This document shows positions 1 to 7,472 of a DNA stretch of 27,887 nt, piece after piece. A program made the translations under genes and the position numbers. Location of the stretch: IMG/VR virus record IMGVR_UViG_3300043444_000022, positions 1 to 27,887 of that record. One strand, 5' to 3'. This DNA is from a virus. The notes beneath the pieces are model-generated. The model ran no database searches. It was not told the origin of the DNA and saw nothing but the letters and a program-made list of their open reading frames with translations. Each line of letters begins with the position of its first letter. The first letter of the stretch is position 1.

Positions 1-24
1 GCATTCAAATACTTTAGTTGTCAT
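1..24 (-). CDS. 5' end of a truncated downstream gene
   Basis: The first eight codons (MTTKVFEC) of a gene that continues beyond the window edge. Its ATG overlaps the TGA stop of nrdB in the ATGA arrangement, which is the usual junction in this operon and implies translational coupling. Genes following nrdB in T4-like phages are often glutaredoxin-like or other nucleotide-metabolism genes, but eight residues are too few to assign a family. Confidence 0.55.
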
Positions 25-1013
25 GCTGCTTTACCCCATACGTCATCCCAGCTACCAGACAACGCACCCTTAGCGTAATCTGTAACACGATTCTCAAAGA
101 AGTTACCGTGTACTGGGGCATTAATCATTTCCTCAACCCATGGTAGTGGATTCTTCTTAACTTTGAAGATACCTTTCATACCAAGAGAAATTAAACGACG
201 ATCAGCAATGTAGCGAATGTATTGTTTAACATCTTCTGATTTAAGATCTCTCATCTCACCTTTGGCGTAGCAAAGGTCAATGAATTTATCTTCAAGTTCT
301 ACCATCTTTTCTGCGATAGAATAGATTTTACTCTTCAAAGAATCGTTCCAGATTTCTGGATTTTCTTTGATGTATTCTTTAAACAACTTAATCATATTTT
401 CAGCATGCATGGTTTCATCAACGATAGACCATGTAACAATCTGACCCATTCCCTTCATCAGACCATGACGAGGAAAATTAAGAAGCATAATAAAAGAACT
501 AAACAACTGCATACCTTCGGTGAAAGCAGAGAATACAGCGATGTGCGTTGCTGTAGACTCGAGCGTACCATTTTTCGAAGAGAGTTCGGTAACATAATCG
601 TGCTTATCTCGCATTTCTTGATATTCTAGAAATTCATTATAAGTTGATTCTGGCATACCCAATGTTTCAATCAGGTGTGAGTAAGCAGCAATGTGTAATG
701 CTTCACGTGCCGCAAATCCCATCAACATCATACGAACTTCTGGTTGTGGAAAATATGGAAGATAGTTCTTAACGTAACCACCAGCCACGTCAATGTCACC
801 CTGTGTGAAGAAACGGAAAATATTAGTTAAGAATTGTTTTTCTTCTTTAGTTAATTTCTTTTTCCAATCCTTTACATCTTCCATCATTGGAACTTCTGTG
901 TGTAACCAATGGGCTTGCTCATGCTTTAACCACGCATCATATGCCCATGGGTAGTTGAACGGCTTAAAGTATGTTCTCTCATCCGTCATTCTTGTTGTTG
1001 TTTTCTTTACCAT
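21..1013 (-). CDS. nrdB: Class Ia ribonucleotide reductase small (beta) subunit NrdB
   Basis: Radical-generating subunit of aerobic ribonucleotide reductase, which converts NDPs to dNDPs together with NrdA for phage DNA synthesis. At 330 residues it is slightly shorter than the 376-residue E. coli protein. The di-iron ligands are visible: D73 or D75 in GDIDVAG, E104 and H107 in REALHIAAY, E166 in FTEGMQ, and E200 and H203 in DETMH. Y111 lies four residues after H107, the position of the stable tyrosyl radical (E. coli Y122), so this is the classical tyrosyl-radical type. The ATG lies one base after the nrdA stop, with a GAGGGA-like ribosome site inside the nrdA tail. Family assignment is firm. 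Confidence 0.96.
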   Translation of the reverse strand: MVKKTTTRMTDERTYFKPFNYPWAYDAWLKHEQAHWLHTEVPMMEDVKDWKKKLTKEEKQFLTNIFRFFTQGDIDVAGGYVKNYLPYFPQPEVRMMLMGFAAREALHIAAYSHLIETLGMPESTYNEFLEYQEMRDKHDYVTELSSKNGTLESTATHIAVFSAFTEGMQLFSSFIMLLNFPRHGLMKGMGQIVTWSIVDETMHAENMIKLFKEYIKENPEIWNDSLKSKIYSIAEKMVELEDKFIDLCYAKGEMRDLKSEDVKQYIRYIADRRLISLGMKGIFKVKKNPLPWVEEMINAPVHGNFFENRVTDYAKGALSGSWDDVWGKAA

Positions 1014-1014
1014 C

Positions 1015-2823
1015 TTATCCCTCGCATGCTAAGCACTCATTGCCTTCGGCAAGATCGTGCAAGTTGATTTCTTTAATTACTTCACGTTCGATACGCTTGG
1101 CTACTTTATCAGCCTTAGCGATCTTATCAGAACGGCAGTAATACATTGTTTTTAAACCTTGTTTCCATGCTTGAAAATGCACAGCATGAATGTATTTGAT
1201 ATGACTGTCTGGTCTAAAGAATACGTTTAACGATTGAGCCTGATCAATGTATTCTTGACGATCAGCAGCATGTTGAACAACCCAACGCTGGTCAATTTCC
1301 ATTGATGTTTTAAATACATCCTTTGTCCAATCATCCATCCAAGTCAAGTGCTGAACGCTACCATCATTGGCGATAATGTTAGACCAGATTTCATTATAAT
1401 CATCAGTATTAACTGCACCACTCTCATCAGCCAAGTGTGCCTCAATAACCTTATCCAGATATCGGTTTTTATTTAGGTGAGAACCCGATAGAGTGTCCTG
1501 GCGATAAGCATTGGCACGATAAGGTTCAATAGAAGGAGAAGTATTCCCCATGAGAATGGAAGAAGAAGCATTGGGAGCGATAGCCATAAGATGACTAAAG
1601 CGATTCCCAGTACCAACCGCATCAGGAGCTTCACCTCTTTCGGCACCAAGTTTTTTGTTTGCAGCATCTAATTTCTCTCTAATTGTTTTAAAGATTTGTT
1701 TGTTCTTACCAACTGCTAGTGATGATTCCCACGGTAGGTTATTTCTTTGCAGGTAGGCATGCCAACCCAACGCACCAATGCCGATGCTTCTCTCTCGCAT
1801 GGCGGAATATTTCGCTCGTTTGATTGCGGAAGGTGCATTATCAATAAAATACTGAAGAACATTGTCAAGCATTTCTGCAATATCAGAAAGGAAAGTAGGA
1901 TGCGATTTCCAGTCGTCATAGTACTCCAAGTTTAGTGACGACAAGCAACACACAGCAGTACGCTTCTCGTTTGTTGGTAAGATGATTTCAGAGCAAAGGT
2001 TTGATTGATGAACTTTCAATCCTTTGTCCTTTAACCATTGTGGTAGTTTACGATTTGACTCATCAATGAAGTGAAGATATGGTTCGCCAGTCATCATACG
2101 CATCTCAAGAATACGTTGCCATAATTCTTTGGCAGAAACAGTTTCACGAACTTCATGTGATGCTGGGTCGACTAACTGCCATGAGTCATCGAACTCTGGG
2201 TCAATCATTGATTGTTCAATGATGTTCATAAATGCATCAGGGATATTAATACCATGGTGCATGTTTAGAGTACGCATGTTTTGGTCGCCTGTCGGCTTAC
2301 GCATCTCTAAAAAGTTAATAATATCTGGATGACTAATGTCGAGATAAGCAGCATAACTACCCCTGCGAGTACGACCCTGACGATATGCCAAAGAACTGGC
2401 ATCATACATTTTGAGGTGAGGCATGACACCAGTAGATTTATCGTCTGCTGAACGAATACCAAAGCCGATACCAACACCACCCCCAAGCATACTAAGCCAA
2501 TTAGTTTCTGAAAGATTATCAACTAGTCCTTCCGCTGTGTCTTCAATGTAGTTAAGAAAGCATGAGATAGGCAGTCCTCTTTTACTTCTCCCGAATGAGA
2601 GAATAGGTGTTGAGTAACTAAGCCAGTGCTTACTGGAATAATCGTAAAGTCTTTGTGCGTGTTCTGGATTGCTACCAAATTTGCTGCTAACGAATGCGAA
2701 TCTTTCTTGTGGTGAAACTTCTTCATCTTTCATGTAACTTTCTTTTAATCTTATTTTACCTAACTCATCGAACAATGAATCACGTGAATAATCAACCCTT
2801 ATGCCATGCACAATATCTTCCAT
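1015..2823 (-). CDS. nrdA: Class Ia ribonucleotide reductase large (alpha) subunit NrdA, without ATP-cone
   Basis: Catalytic subunit of ribonucleotide reductase. The active-site cysteine of the redox pair is in GLPISCFLN. The N-x-C-x-E catalytic triad is in NLCSEI, the second redox cysteine is in AVCCLSSLNL, the paired radical-transfer tyrosines are in TMYYCRS, and the C-terminal shuttle cysteines are in ECLACEG. At 602 residues it is about 150 shorter than E. coli or T4 NrdA. The N-terminus runs straight into the DYSRDSLFDELGK region, so the N-terminal ATP-cone that senses dATP appears absent and the enzyme is probably not feedback-inhibited by dATP. The ATG is preceded by AGGA at good spacing. 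It sits between thyX and nrdB in a deoxynucleotide-supply operon. Confidence 0.96.
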   Translation of the reverse strand: MEDIVHGIRVDYSRDSLFDELGKIRLKESYMKDEEVSPQERFAFVSSKFGSNPEHAQRLYDYSSKHWLSYSTPILSFGRSKRGLPISCFLNYIEDTAEGLVDNLSETNWLSMLGGGVGIGFGIRSADDKSTGVMPHLKMYDASSLAYRQGRTRRGSYAAYLDISHPDIINFLEMRKPTGDQNMRTLNMHHGINIPDAFMNIIEQSMIDPEFDDSWQLVDPASHEVRETVSAKELWQRILEMRMMTGEPYLHFIDESNRKLPQWLKDKGLKVHQSNLCSEIILPTNEKRTAVCCLSSLNLEYYDDWKSHPTFLSDIAEMLDNVLQYFIDNAPSAIKRAKYSAMRERSIGIGALGWHAYLQRNNLPWESSLAVGKNKQIFKTIREKLDAANKKLGAERGEAPDAVGTGNRFSHLMAIAPNASSSILMGNTSPSIEPYRANAYRQDTLSGSHLNKNRYLDKVIEAHLADESGAVNTDDYNEIWSNIIANDGSVQHLTWMDDWTKDVFKTSMEIDQRWVVQHAADRQEYIDQAQSLNVFFRPDSHIKYIHAVHFQAWKQGLKTMYYCRSDKIAKADKVAKRIEREVIKEINLHDLAEGNECLACEG

Positions 2824-2843
2824 AAAAATTCCTATTATATTTC

Positions 2844-3527
2844 TTATTGGTTAATAAAATCAGTAGACATCGGAAATGCTTCAGCAATAACTTTTGCACA
2901 TTCTCTTGCTACTTCTATATGTTCTTTTTGAGTACCATTGGAACTACGTAATTCAATATAATGAATCCAACTACGAAGTGTTCCATTCATATAAAGACGA
3001 GAAACTGTCAATCCTTCTGGAAGAACTGCTCTTGCCTGCTCCTTTGCGATTCCTTTATCGATCGCCCATGTATAAACGTCTTTAGCCTTAGTGATTAAAT
3101 CACGTTGTAGGTTTTCCCACTGATACGCTAATTGCCTATCGGCATCAATAGTTGGATCTAGTTCCACACTATTCTGTCTATTTTTAGTATCTTGTAAACG
3201 TGCTTCTCTGATAACGAAATCCAAATCTTTGGTTGGATCTGCGTATCGTTGGCTAAATTCTTGAAATGAAAAAGAGCGATGACGTAATATCTGCCTTGCG
3301 ATATCACGTGTGGTTTCGATTTCTAAACATGCACTGACCATTTCTAGTGGAGACCAATGCTGGTTTTTAATCAAATACCTAATTAATTTATCTGCTGTAT
3401 CTGTGTTGAACTGGTTGCTTGGATTACTAACACGTGCACAGAACGCAACTAACTCCTGGGCATCCACAAGTCCTTCGTCATACATCTGACGAGAGGGTTT
3501 ACTATAACTGATAAGTTTTACTTTCAT
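2844..3527 (-). CDS. thyX: Flavin-dependent thymidylate synthase ThyX
   Basis: Makes dTMP from dUMP using FAD, NADPH and methylenetetrahydrofolate, and is the alternative to ThyA. The diagnostic motif RHRxxSxxExSxR is present in full as RHRSFSFQEFSQR (residues 82-94), and the product has the usual size of 227 residues. I chose the ATG giving MKVKLISYSK because it overlaps the primase stop in an ATGA junction and matches the usual ThyX N-terminus. An ATG four codons earlier (MEEG) is possible. The gene lies between primase and nrdA. T4 itself uses a ThyA-type enzyme, so this is a non-homologous replacement seen in many aquatic phages. Confidence 0.96.
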   Translation of the reverse strand: MKVKLISYSKPSRQMYDEGLVDAQELVAFCARVSNPSNQFNTDTADKLIRYLIKNQHWSPLEMVSACLEIETTRDIARQILRHRSFSFQEFSQRYADPTKDLDFVIREARLQDTKNRQNSVELDPTIDADRQLAYQWENLQRDLITKAKDVYTWAIDKGIAKEQARAVLPEGLTVSRLYMNGTLRSWIHYIELRSSNGTQKEHIEVARECAKVIAEAFPMSTDFINQ

Positions 3528-4546
3528 ACCTTCTTCCATGAACTAAATTTTAATTTCGCTTCAATTCCCTGATGGGTGTTTGTATTTATCAATTCAAGAA
3601 TTTCATCCTGAGTTTTACCAGATAAAATCATATCATTAATATCTTTTTCTTGAACATAATCAGGGAATATACATACATTATACCCTAAATCAATATATTT
3701 GGCAAGTTGTCTTACAATATCTTTATTGCGAGGTTCATTGTCCATTACGATGGTTGCGTTAGACAACAAAGAACGTATAATTGGGGTGTCAAAACTTGCT
3801 CCTGAAACGGCGATTCCATTTCCAAGGAAAAGTGAGTCAATCGGTCCTTCGACCACATAAATCCTTTTTGAATAATCGACACGATCCAAACCATAAATCT
3901 TTTCTTCCGTCTCATCAACCTTAATTGTATAATACTTAGGTTCTTCTGCACCGTAAGCTCTACCCTGAAACGCAAAACATTTACCAGCTGGAGTGAAGTA
4001 TGGGATAATCATCCTTGGGTGTTCATCAACGATTGGCTCTTGAAATTTTGGAGTAACGCTGTTAGTGAACTTCTTAAACTTAGGTGCAAAATATAACAGG
4101 TGCCACTTGTCTTTAGGAATCTTACGTTTAATCAAGTAAGATACTGCTGGGTGTGTTACATCTAGAGTATCTAGACGAGACAACCCTTCAAGGATGTCGT
4201 CCTCAAGTAACTCTATCGCATCAACTTCGGGGAGTAACGTAGAAACGTCTTTATGGTCATTATGTTTAGAAGCACCAGACTTATAGCGTTCTAAAACATA
4301 TTCATCATATAAAGTTGGATCGACATATTTAATAAAACTGCCGAGATTTGTTCCGTAGTTACAGTTATGACACCTGACAAATAAGTCAGATTGTTTGCGG
4401 TAAATGTAACCACGTGCCTTTAGTTTGTTCTTAGAGCTGTCTCCGCAGACAGGACAAGAATAATTCCAAAGATAATCGTTTTTCTTTTTAAAGTTTCTTA
4501 GACGTGCACCTAAGATACTTGCAAATTTCGCATCAATATATAACAT
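3524..4546 (-). CDS. 61: DNA primase, T4 gp61-like
   Basis: Synthesises the short RNA primers for lagging-strand replication in complex with the gp41 helicase. The 340-residue length matches T4 gp61 (342). An N-terminal zinc ribbon has C31-x2-C34 and C59-x2-C62. The TOPRIM core follows, with the conserved glutamate in VVEGPIDSLF (E233) and the acidic DNE motif at 269-271. The segments CPVCGDS, KARG, EGPIDSLF and DNEPR match gp61 closely. A GGAG site precedes the ATG, and the 52-base gap upstream contains a plausible sigma70 promoter. It heads the primase-thyX-nrdA-nrdB run and its stop overlaps thyX. Confidence 0.95.
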   Translation of the reverse strand: MLYIDAKFASILGARLRNFKKKNDYLWNYSCPVCGDSSKNKLKARGYIYRKQSDLFVRCHNCNYGTNLGSFIKYVDPTLYDEYVLERYKSGASKHNDHKDVSTLLPEVDAIELLEDDILEGLSRLDTLDVTHPAVSYLIKRKIPKDKWHLLYFAPKFKKFTNSVTPKFQEPIVDEHPRMIIPYFTPAGKCFAFQGRAYGAEEPKYYTIKVDETEEKIYGLDRVDYSKRIYVVEGPIDSLFLGNGIAVSGASFDTPIIRSLLSNATIVMDNEPRNKDIVRQLAKYIDLGYNVCIFPDYVQEKDINDMILSGKTQDEILELINTNTHQGIEAKLKFSSWKKV

Positions 4547-4558
4547 AATAACTCCACT

Positions 4559-4577
4559 AGAGTAATAATTTTACTCT
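4559..4577 (-). repeat. AT-rich inverted repeat overlapping the primase promoter
   Basis: A perfect 7-base inverted repeat (AGAGTAA and TTACTCT) with a 5-base loop. It covers the predicted -10 element and the expected transcription start of the primase promoter. It could be an operator for a dimeric regulator or a weak hairpin. The stem is too AT-rich, and lacks a following U-run, to be a convincing terminator. Confidence 0.35.
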
Positions 4578-4596
4578 TAATCATAATAAAAAGCAA
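4568..4596 (-). promoter_or_regulatory. Predicted sigma70-type promoter for primase-thyX-nrdAB
   Basis: Reading the minus strand, TTGCTT is followed after exactly 17 bases by TAAAAT. The expected start is about 15 bases before the primase ATG, leaving room for the GGAG ribosome site. The -10 region (AGAGTAAAAT followed by TTA a base later) is nearly the same as in the thioredoxin promoter, which supports a shared promoter class. The -35 match is only moderate. Confidence 0.55.
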
Positions 4597-4598
4597 AT

Positions 4599-4952
4599 TT
4601 ATTTCAGAAACTTGACAATGTCTCCAAGATGTGCAATCATATAACCTATTACTGCAGATCCACCAATAACATACCACTTCCACTGTTCCAGTGACCCGAT
4701 ACGTTTGTCCATCTTTTCCATATCTTCAACAACATCTTTACGAATAACTTCATGTTGTTGCTGAGAGATTGCAGCATTGGCATTCATCTTATGTTCGATG
4801 CGAGTTTGCATATCGTCAATCTTGTCAACGATTTCTCTATTGGATGTTGTTATTCTTGAGTGAACTTCTTTGATATCATTCTTCACTTCAACAATATCCT
4901 CTTTGATAGATTCTACTTGAGCTTCCAATTTAGCGATTCTTTCAGTTTCCAT
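4599..4952 (-). CDS. XhlA-like coiled-coil protein with C-terminal membrane anchor (lysis-associated)
   Basis: The 117-residue protein begins with a long heptad-rich coiled coil (about residues 1-85, from METERIAKLEAQVES). It ends in one hydrophobic segment (YVIGGSAVIGYMIAHLGDIV) and a short basic tail. This layout is that of the haemolysin XhlA family, small phage membrane proteins usually encoded next to holins or endolysins. Its position directly after the two spanin genes supports a lysis role. No separate holin or endolysin is visible nearby, so it may act as the holin, a holin partner or an endolysin anchor. The assignment rests on architecture and neighbours only. Confidence 0.6.
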   Translation of the reverse strand: METERIAKLEAQVESIKEDIVEVKNDIKEVHSRITTSNREIVDKIDDMQTRIEHKMNANAAISQQQHEVIRKDVVEDMEKMDKRIGSLEQWKWYVIGGSAVIGYMIAHLGDIVKFLK

Positions 4953-4958
4953 GTCTTT

Positions 4959-5213
4959 TTATTTATTGAAAATGTCTCGTTGCGTTGTATACCATTCGAT
5001 CCAAATATCAACTTTGATACGGCACTCATGGTACTCTGAATAATTTTTACTTACTACAGTAATCACATCACTCAACTTTGTTGTAGGTTGAACCTCATTC
5101 AAGTCAGGACATGCGACCATTAGTTCTTTAGGAACTTCTGGAAATTTTTGTTTTACTGGTGTGGCTAAGCAACCAGTTAATAAGATAGCAGGAATTAACG
5201 CAAGAAGTTTCAT
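4959..5213 (-). CDS. Outer-membrane spanin lipoprotein (Rz1-like)
   Basis: The 84-residue protein has a short signal peptide (MKLLALIPAILL) and a clear lipobox, LTGC, with the lipidated cysteine at residue 15. A proline-rich start to the mature part (KQKFPEVPKEL) is followed by a CPDL motif and a C-terminal amphipathic stretch containing YHEC. This is the plan of Rz1-type o-spanins, which join the i-spanin to fuse inner and outer membranes at lysis. The ATG overlaps the stop of the upstream i-spanin gene by four bases, as expected for a spanin pair. It implies a Gram-negative host. Confidence 0.8.
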   Translation of the reverse strand: MKLLALIPAILLTGCLATPVKQKFPEVPKELMVACPDLNEVQPTTKLSDVITVVSKNYSEYHECRIKVDIWIEWYTTQRDIFNK

Positions 5214-5671
5214 TTCTTAACCTCTGGTTTTCTCGCTGCTTGATTTAACAAATCAATTGCTTCTGGAGCAATTTTACATTCAGCATCAACTTTCTGTTCT
5301 ATCAATTTAATTTTTTCCTGAATAACAATTTGAACATCTTTAACAACTTTAACACGATCAACTACTTTAGTTTGTATCTTAGAGTTTGCTTCTTTAGCAG
5401 CAGCTTCAGCTACACGAACCTTTTCTTCAGCCTCAGCGACTCTACCTCTCCATGACATTTCTACACCATAACCACCATGGAGATAAACACCAACTACTAA
5501 AAGAATTATACTAACAACCTGTAAAATTGTTCTATACGGTATAATCCATGGGATAAAGCGAATTACAAATTTAAATAATGTTGCTACTACAGTACCAACC
5601 AATCCAACAATTAGGACGCCATTAATAACATACAGTAAAACACTGTCTGGAATTAAAGATAACATCCACAT
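5210..5671 (-). CDS. Inner-membrane spanin (Rz-like) with coiled-coil periplasmic domain
   Basis: The 153-residue protein has hydrophobic segments at about residues 10-35 and 45-68. An alanine/glutamate/lysine-rich coiled coil follows (about 75-135), with a short hydrophilic tail (RKPEVKK). A membrane anchor plus periplasmic coiled coil, immediately followed by an overlapping lipoprotein gene, is the arrangement of an i-spanin with its o-spanin. Classical Rz has one membrane segment, so the extra hydrophobic segment is somewhat unusual. The start is coupled to the upstream gene through a TAATG overlap, with AGGTG as ribosome site. Confidence 0.7.
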   Translation of the reverse strand: MWMLSLIPDSVLLYVINGVLIVGLVGTVVATLFKFVIRFIPWIIPYRTILQVVSIILLVVGVYLHGGYGVEMSWRGRVAEAEEKVRVAEAAAKEANSKIQTKVVDRVKVVKDVQIVIQEKIKLIEQKVDAECKIAPEAIDLLNQAARKPEVKK

Positions 5672-6198
5672 TAGACACCTACCACTGGTTTCTTACGACG
5701 AACCATTTGCTTGTATTTTGCAACGTCTTTCTTTAATGGAGCTGGTGTATCAGTTGACACTGCAGGTCCAGTAACATTGGCTACGCCATCTTCAAGAATT
5801 GGGTTATCCAAGAATTTCTTAACGAGAATTTCTTCTTCAACTAAAATAACACCAGCATTAACTTTCTCTAGAAGTCTAATGTATTTTTCTTCCATAAGAG
5901 AAGTAGTTCTGTCGCCACTTTCGTAGTACTCTTTAACTAAGAATAATGCAGCAATAATGTTCTTTAGTTTACTATCACCACCAGGAAGTTTGTTGATGAT
6001 TTTCTTCATATTAAAAACTAAACGATGAAGATAAGTATACGCATCTTTTTCTTCAGTAGTTTTTAGTGTGCTGGCTTTCTTAAGGTTTTTACCTTTATCG
6101 TCAATGATACCTAGCTTAAATGCTTTAGTATCAGCAAATGGTGTTACCAACATAGATAGAATTCGATAAGCTATCAGGTTGTCTACTAATCTACTCAT
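5671..6198 (-). CDS. Conserved T4-supergroup phage protein of unknown function
   Basis: The 175-residue soluble protein begins MSRLVDNLIAYRILSMLVTP. It has a central helical region with LHRLVFNMKKIINKLPGGDSK, an acidic stretch (LVEEEIL), and a low-complexity tail ending in basic residues (MVRRKKPVVGV). I recognise the N-terminal and LPGG segments as typical of conserved hypothetical proteins in aquatic T4-like phages, but know no function. No catalytic motif is apparent. It is coupled by overlaps to both neighbours (ATGA upstream, TAATG downstream), so it is co-translated with the lysis genes and may belong to the late programme. Confidence 0.75.
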   Translation of the reverse strand: MSRLVDNLIAYRILSMLVTPFADTKAFKLGIIDDKGKNLKKASTLKTTEEKDAYTYLHRLVFNMKKIINKLPGGDSKLKNIIAALFLVKEYYESGDRTTSLMEEKYIRLLEKVNAGVILVEEEILVKKFLDNPILEDGVANVTGPAVSTDTPAPLKKDVAKYKQMVRRKKPVVGV

Positions 6199-6572
6199 AT
6201 CTTCCTTAAGACTGCAATTATTGATTCGTCTAGTTTTATATCAGAAAGTTTAATTCCATACTCTGGAATTTCTTCTGGCATCCTGTTTAGAAAAACTAAG
6301 AAAGTGACTAACTCTGACCACAGTGGTTGTTCTATTTTATAGAATAACATTTTCGTTGCAGCTTCGCCAAAGATGTTATATAAAACAATAATATGGTTAA
6401 TTATTAATCGCTCTCTTAATTCTCCAGTATTTTTATAACGATATATCAACTTCTTTAAGTAGATGAATTTTTTAATATCATCTTCAAATTCAGCTATATT
6501 ATGACATTGCGGATTGTCATAATGATGCATCGCGAACACTAAAAAATTAGTTTCATTTAAAGTCTCATGCAT
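6195..6572 (-). CDS. Conserved small phage protein of unknown function
   Basis: The 125-residue, mostly helical protein has conserved-looking blocks LNETNFLVFAMHHYDNPQCH and RLIINHIIVLYNIFGEAATK. I associate this pattern with a conserved hypothetical of T4-like aquatic phages, without known function. The ATG is preferred over a TTG one codon earlier. The ribosome site is weak (AAGAG about ten bases upstream). It is the first gene after a GC-rich hairpin that separates it from the MALW genes, and its stop overlaps the next gene in an ATGA junction. Confidence 0.75.
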   Translation of the reverse strand: MHETLNETNFLVFAMHHYDNPQCHNIAEFEDDIKKFIYLKKLIYRYKNTGELRERLIINHIIVLYNIFGEAATKMLFYKIEQPLWSELVTFLVFLNRMPEEIPEYGIKLSDIKLDESIIAVLRKI

Positions 6573-6609
6573 CAATTGTTACTCTTTAACATAATATTCC
6601 ATCGTAAAT

Positions 6610-6629
6610 GAGGGGAAGAATTTCCCCTC
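6610..6629 (-). terminator. GC-rich hairpin, probable terminator after the MALW genes
   Basis: A perfect 8-base stem (GAGGGGAA pairing with TTCCCCTC) closes a 4-base loop about 15 bases after the stop codon of the 89-residue MALW protein. Read on the minus strand it is followed by ATTTA rather than a long U-run, so termination may be partial. Position at the end of a gene block and the high stem GC content in AT-rich surroundings support the call. Confidence 0.6.
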
Positions 6630-6643
6630 TCCAACTTTATTTA

Positions 6644-6913
6644 TTATGCGTCTGCACCGATTGTTGTATCGTCAGTGTTGTCATCGCCAGTGATAGAACC
6701 CATAGCAACTAAAACTTCAGTCTTGTTGCGAGTATTACCCTGTGCGTCAGTGTAAGTGCGAGTAGTAACCCAACCAGCATGAGCAACACCCTTAGCTTTG
6801 TTGGCAGCAACTGCTGCTTCTGCTGCTGAGATACCTTCAACAGCTGCTTTACCAGCAGTGTTTAGATATTTTGGTTTGCTACCTTCAGCGTCTGTATTTG
6901 ACCATAGTGCCAT
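6644..6913 (-). CDS. Small MALW-type putative virion protein
   Basis: The 89-residue protein starts MALWSNTDAEGSKPKYL, continues with an alanine-rich middle and ends with VLVAMGSITGDDNTDD and an acidic tail. The N-terminal block and the VAMGSITGD signature are shared with the upstream 173-residue protein, so the two are paralogues, with this one lacking the Ig-like domain. Similar short proteins occur among structural genes of aquatic T4-like phages, so a minor virion or decoration role is plausible but inferred. AAGGAG lies at good spacing from the ATG. It is followed by a hairpin terminator. Confidence 0.75.
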   Translation of the reverse strand: MALWSNTDAEGSKPKYLNTAGKAAVEGISAAEAAVAANKAKGVAHAGWVTTRTYTDAQGNTRNKTEVLVAMGSITGDDNTDDTTIGADA

Positions 6914-6936
6914 TTTAATTCTCCTTGTTTTATTTT

Positions 6937-7458
6937 TTATGGTGTGACAACAATCACTGTTCCGCTTGATGAAATTTCTGTATCTGCTACGTCTGAAGAG
7001 ACTAAAACACGATAGTTAAAAGTTCCAGCTGTTGGATTATTTGTTGTATATTCGTTTGAAGTTGAATCCCCAGGAGCAGTTGTCCATGTTACACCATCAT
7101 CAGCAGATACTTGCCACTGATAAGTGAATGTGGCAGCTTGTGGAGGATTAACTGTTGCGAATGCAGTAATTGTCCATGATTGGCCAACCAACCTTGTAGC
7201 AGTAGCATTTATTAAACTGATTTGGATTTCTGGTCCAATACTATCGTTGTCGCCAGTGATAGAACCCATAGCTACTAATGGTTCATATGTTACACGACCA
7301 GATCTGTTACCAGTTCCAACTGTTTTTAGATTCCAACCAGCAGTAAGACCATTTGCTGCTGCTTCTCGTGGGCTTATAGCAACCACATTTACTTTAACTG
7401 AAGAAGGTAAGTTTTTTGGCTTACCAGATTCTTCGTCTACTTTTGTCCAAAGTGCCAT
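6937..7458 (-). CDS. MALW-type putative virion protein with C-terminal Ig-like domain
   Basis: The 173-residue protein has an N-terminal MALW domain (about residues 1-75: MALWTKVDEESGKPKNL through VAMGSITGD) and a C-terminal beta-rich domain (about 80-173). The latter carries the Ig-like phage signature YQWQVSADDGVTWT and alternating threonine/serine/valine strands. Ig-like domains on phage structural proteins usually decorate capsids or tail fibres and bind weakly to carbohydrates or surfaces. It is paralogous to the next gene, so the pair probably arose by duplication with gain or loss of the Ig module. The function is inferred from architecture only. Confidence 0.75.
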   Translation of the reverse strand: MALWTKVDEESGKPKNLPSSVKVNVVAISPREAAANGLTAGWNLKTVGTGNRSGRVTYEPLVAMGSITGDNDSIGPEIQISLINATATRLVGQSWTITAFATVNPPQAATFTYQWQVSADDGVTWTTAPGDSTSNEYTTNNPTAGTFNYRVLVSSDVADTEISSSGTVIVVTP

Positions 7459-7472
7459 TTTATTTCCTATGC

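Noticed and set aside
405-629. Plus-strand open frames such as this one, and others scattered through the window
   Set aside because: All lie antisense to well-supported minus-strand genes, have low-complexity or implausible translations, lack ribosome sites and match no family. They are shadows of the coding strand.
2824-2850. TATAAT between thyX and nrdA as a promoter
   Set aside because: The sequence 17 bases upstream (TGATTT) is a poor -35 box and there is no extended -10 element, so it is likely chance in an AT-rich gap.
1015-3527. [LI]-x-E before A/S/G matches in NrdA, ThyX and other enzymes as protease sites
   Set aside because: They occur inside folded catalytic domains of cytoplasmic enzymes, at irregular positions. 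They were used instead as the background rate for judging the modular proteins.
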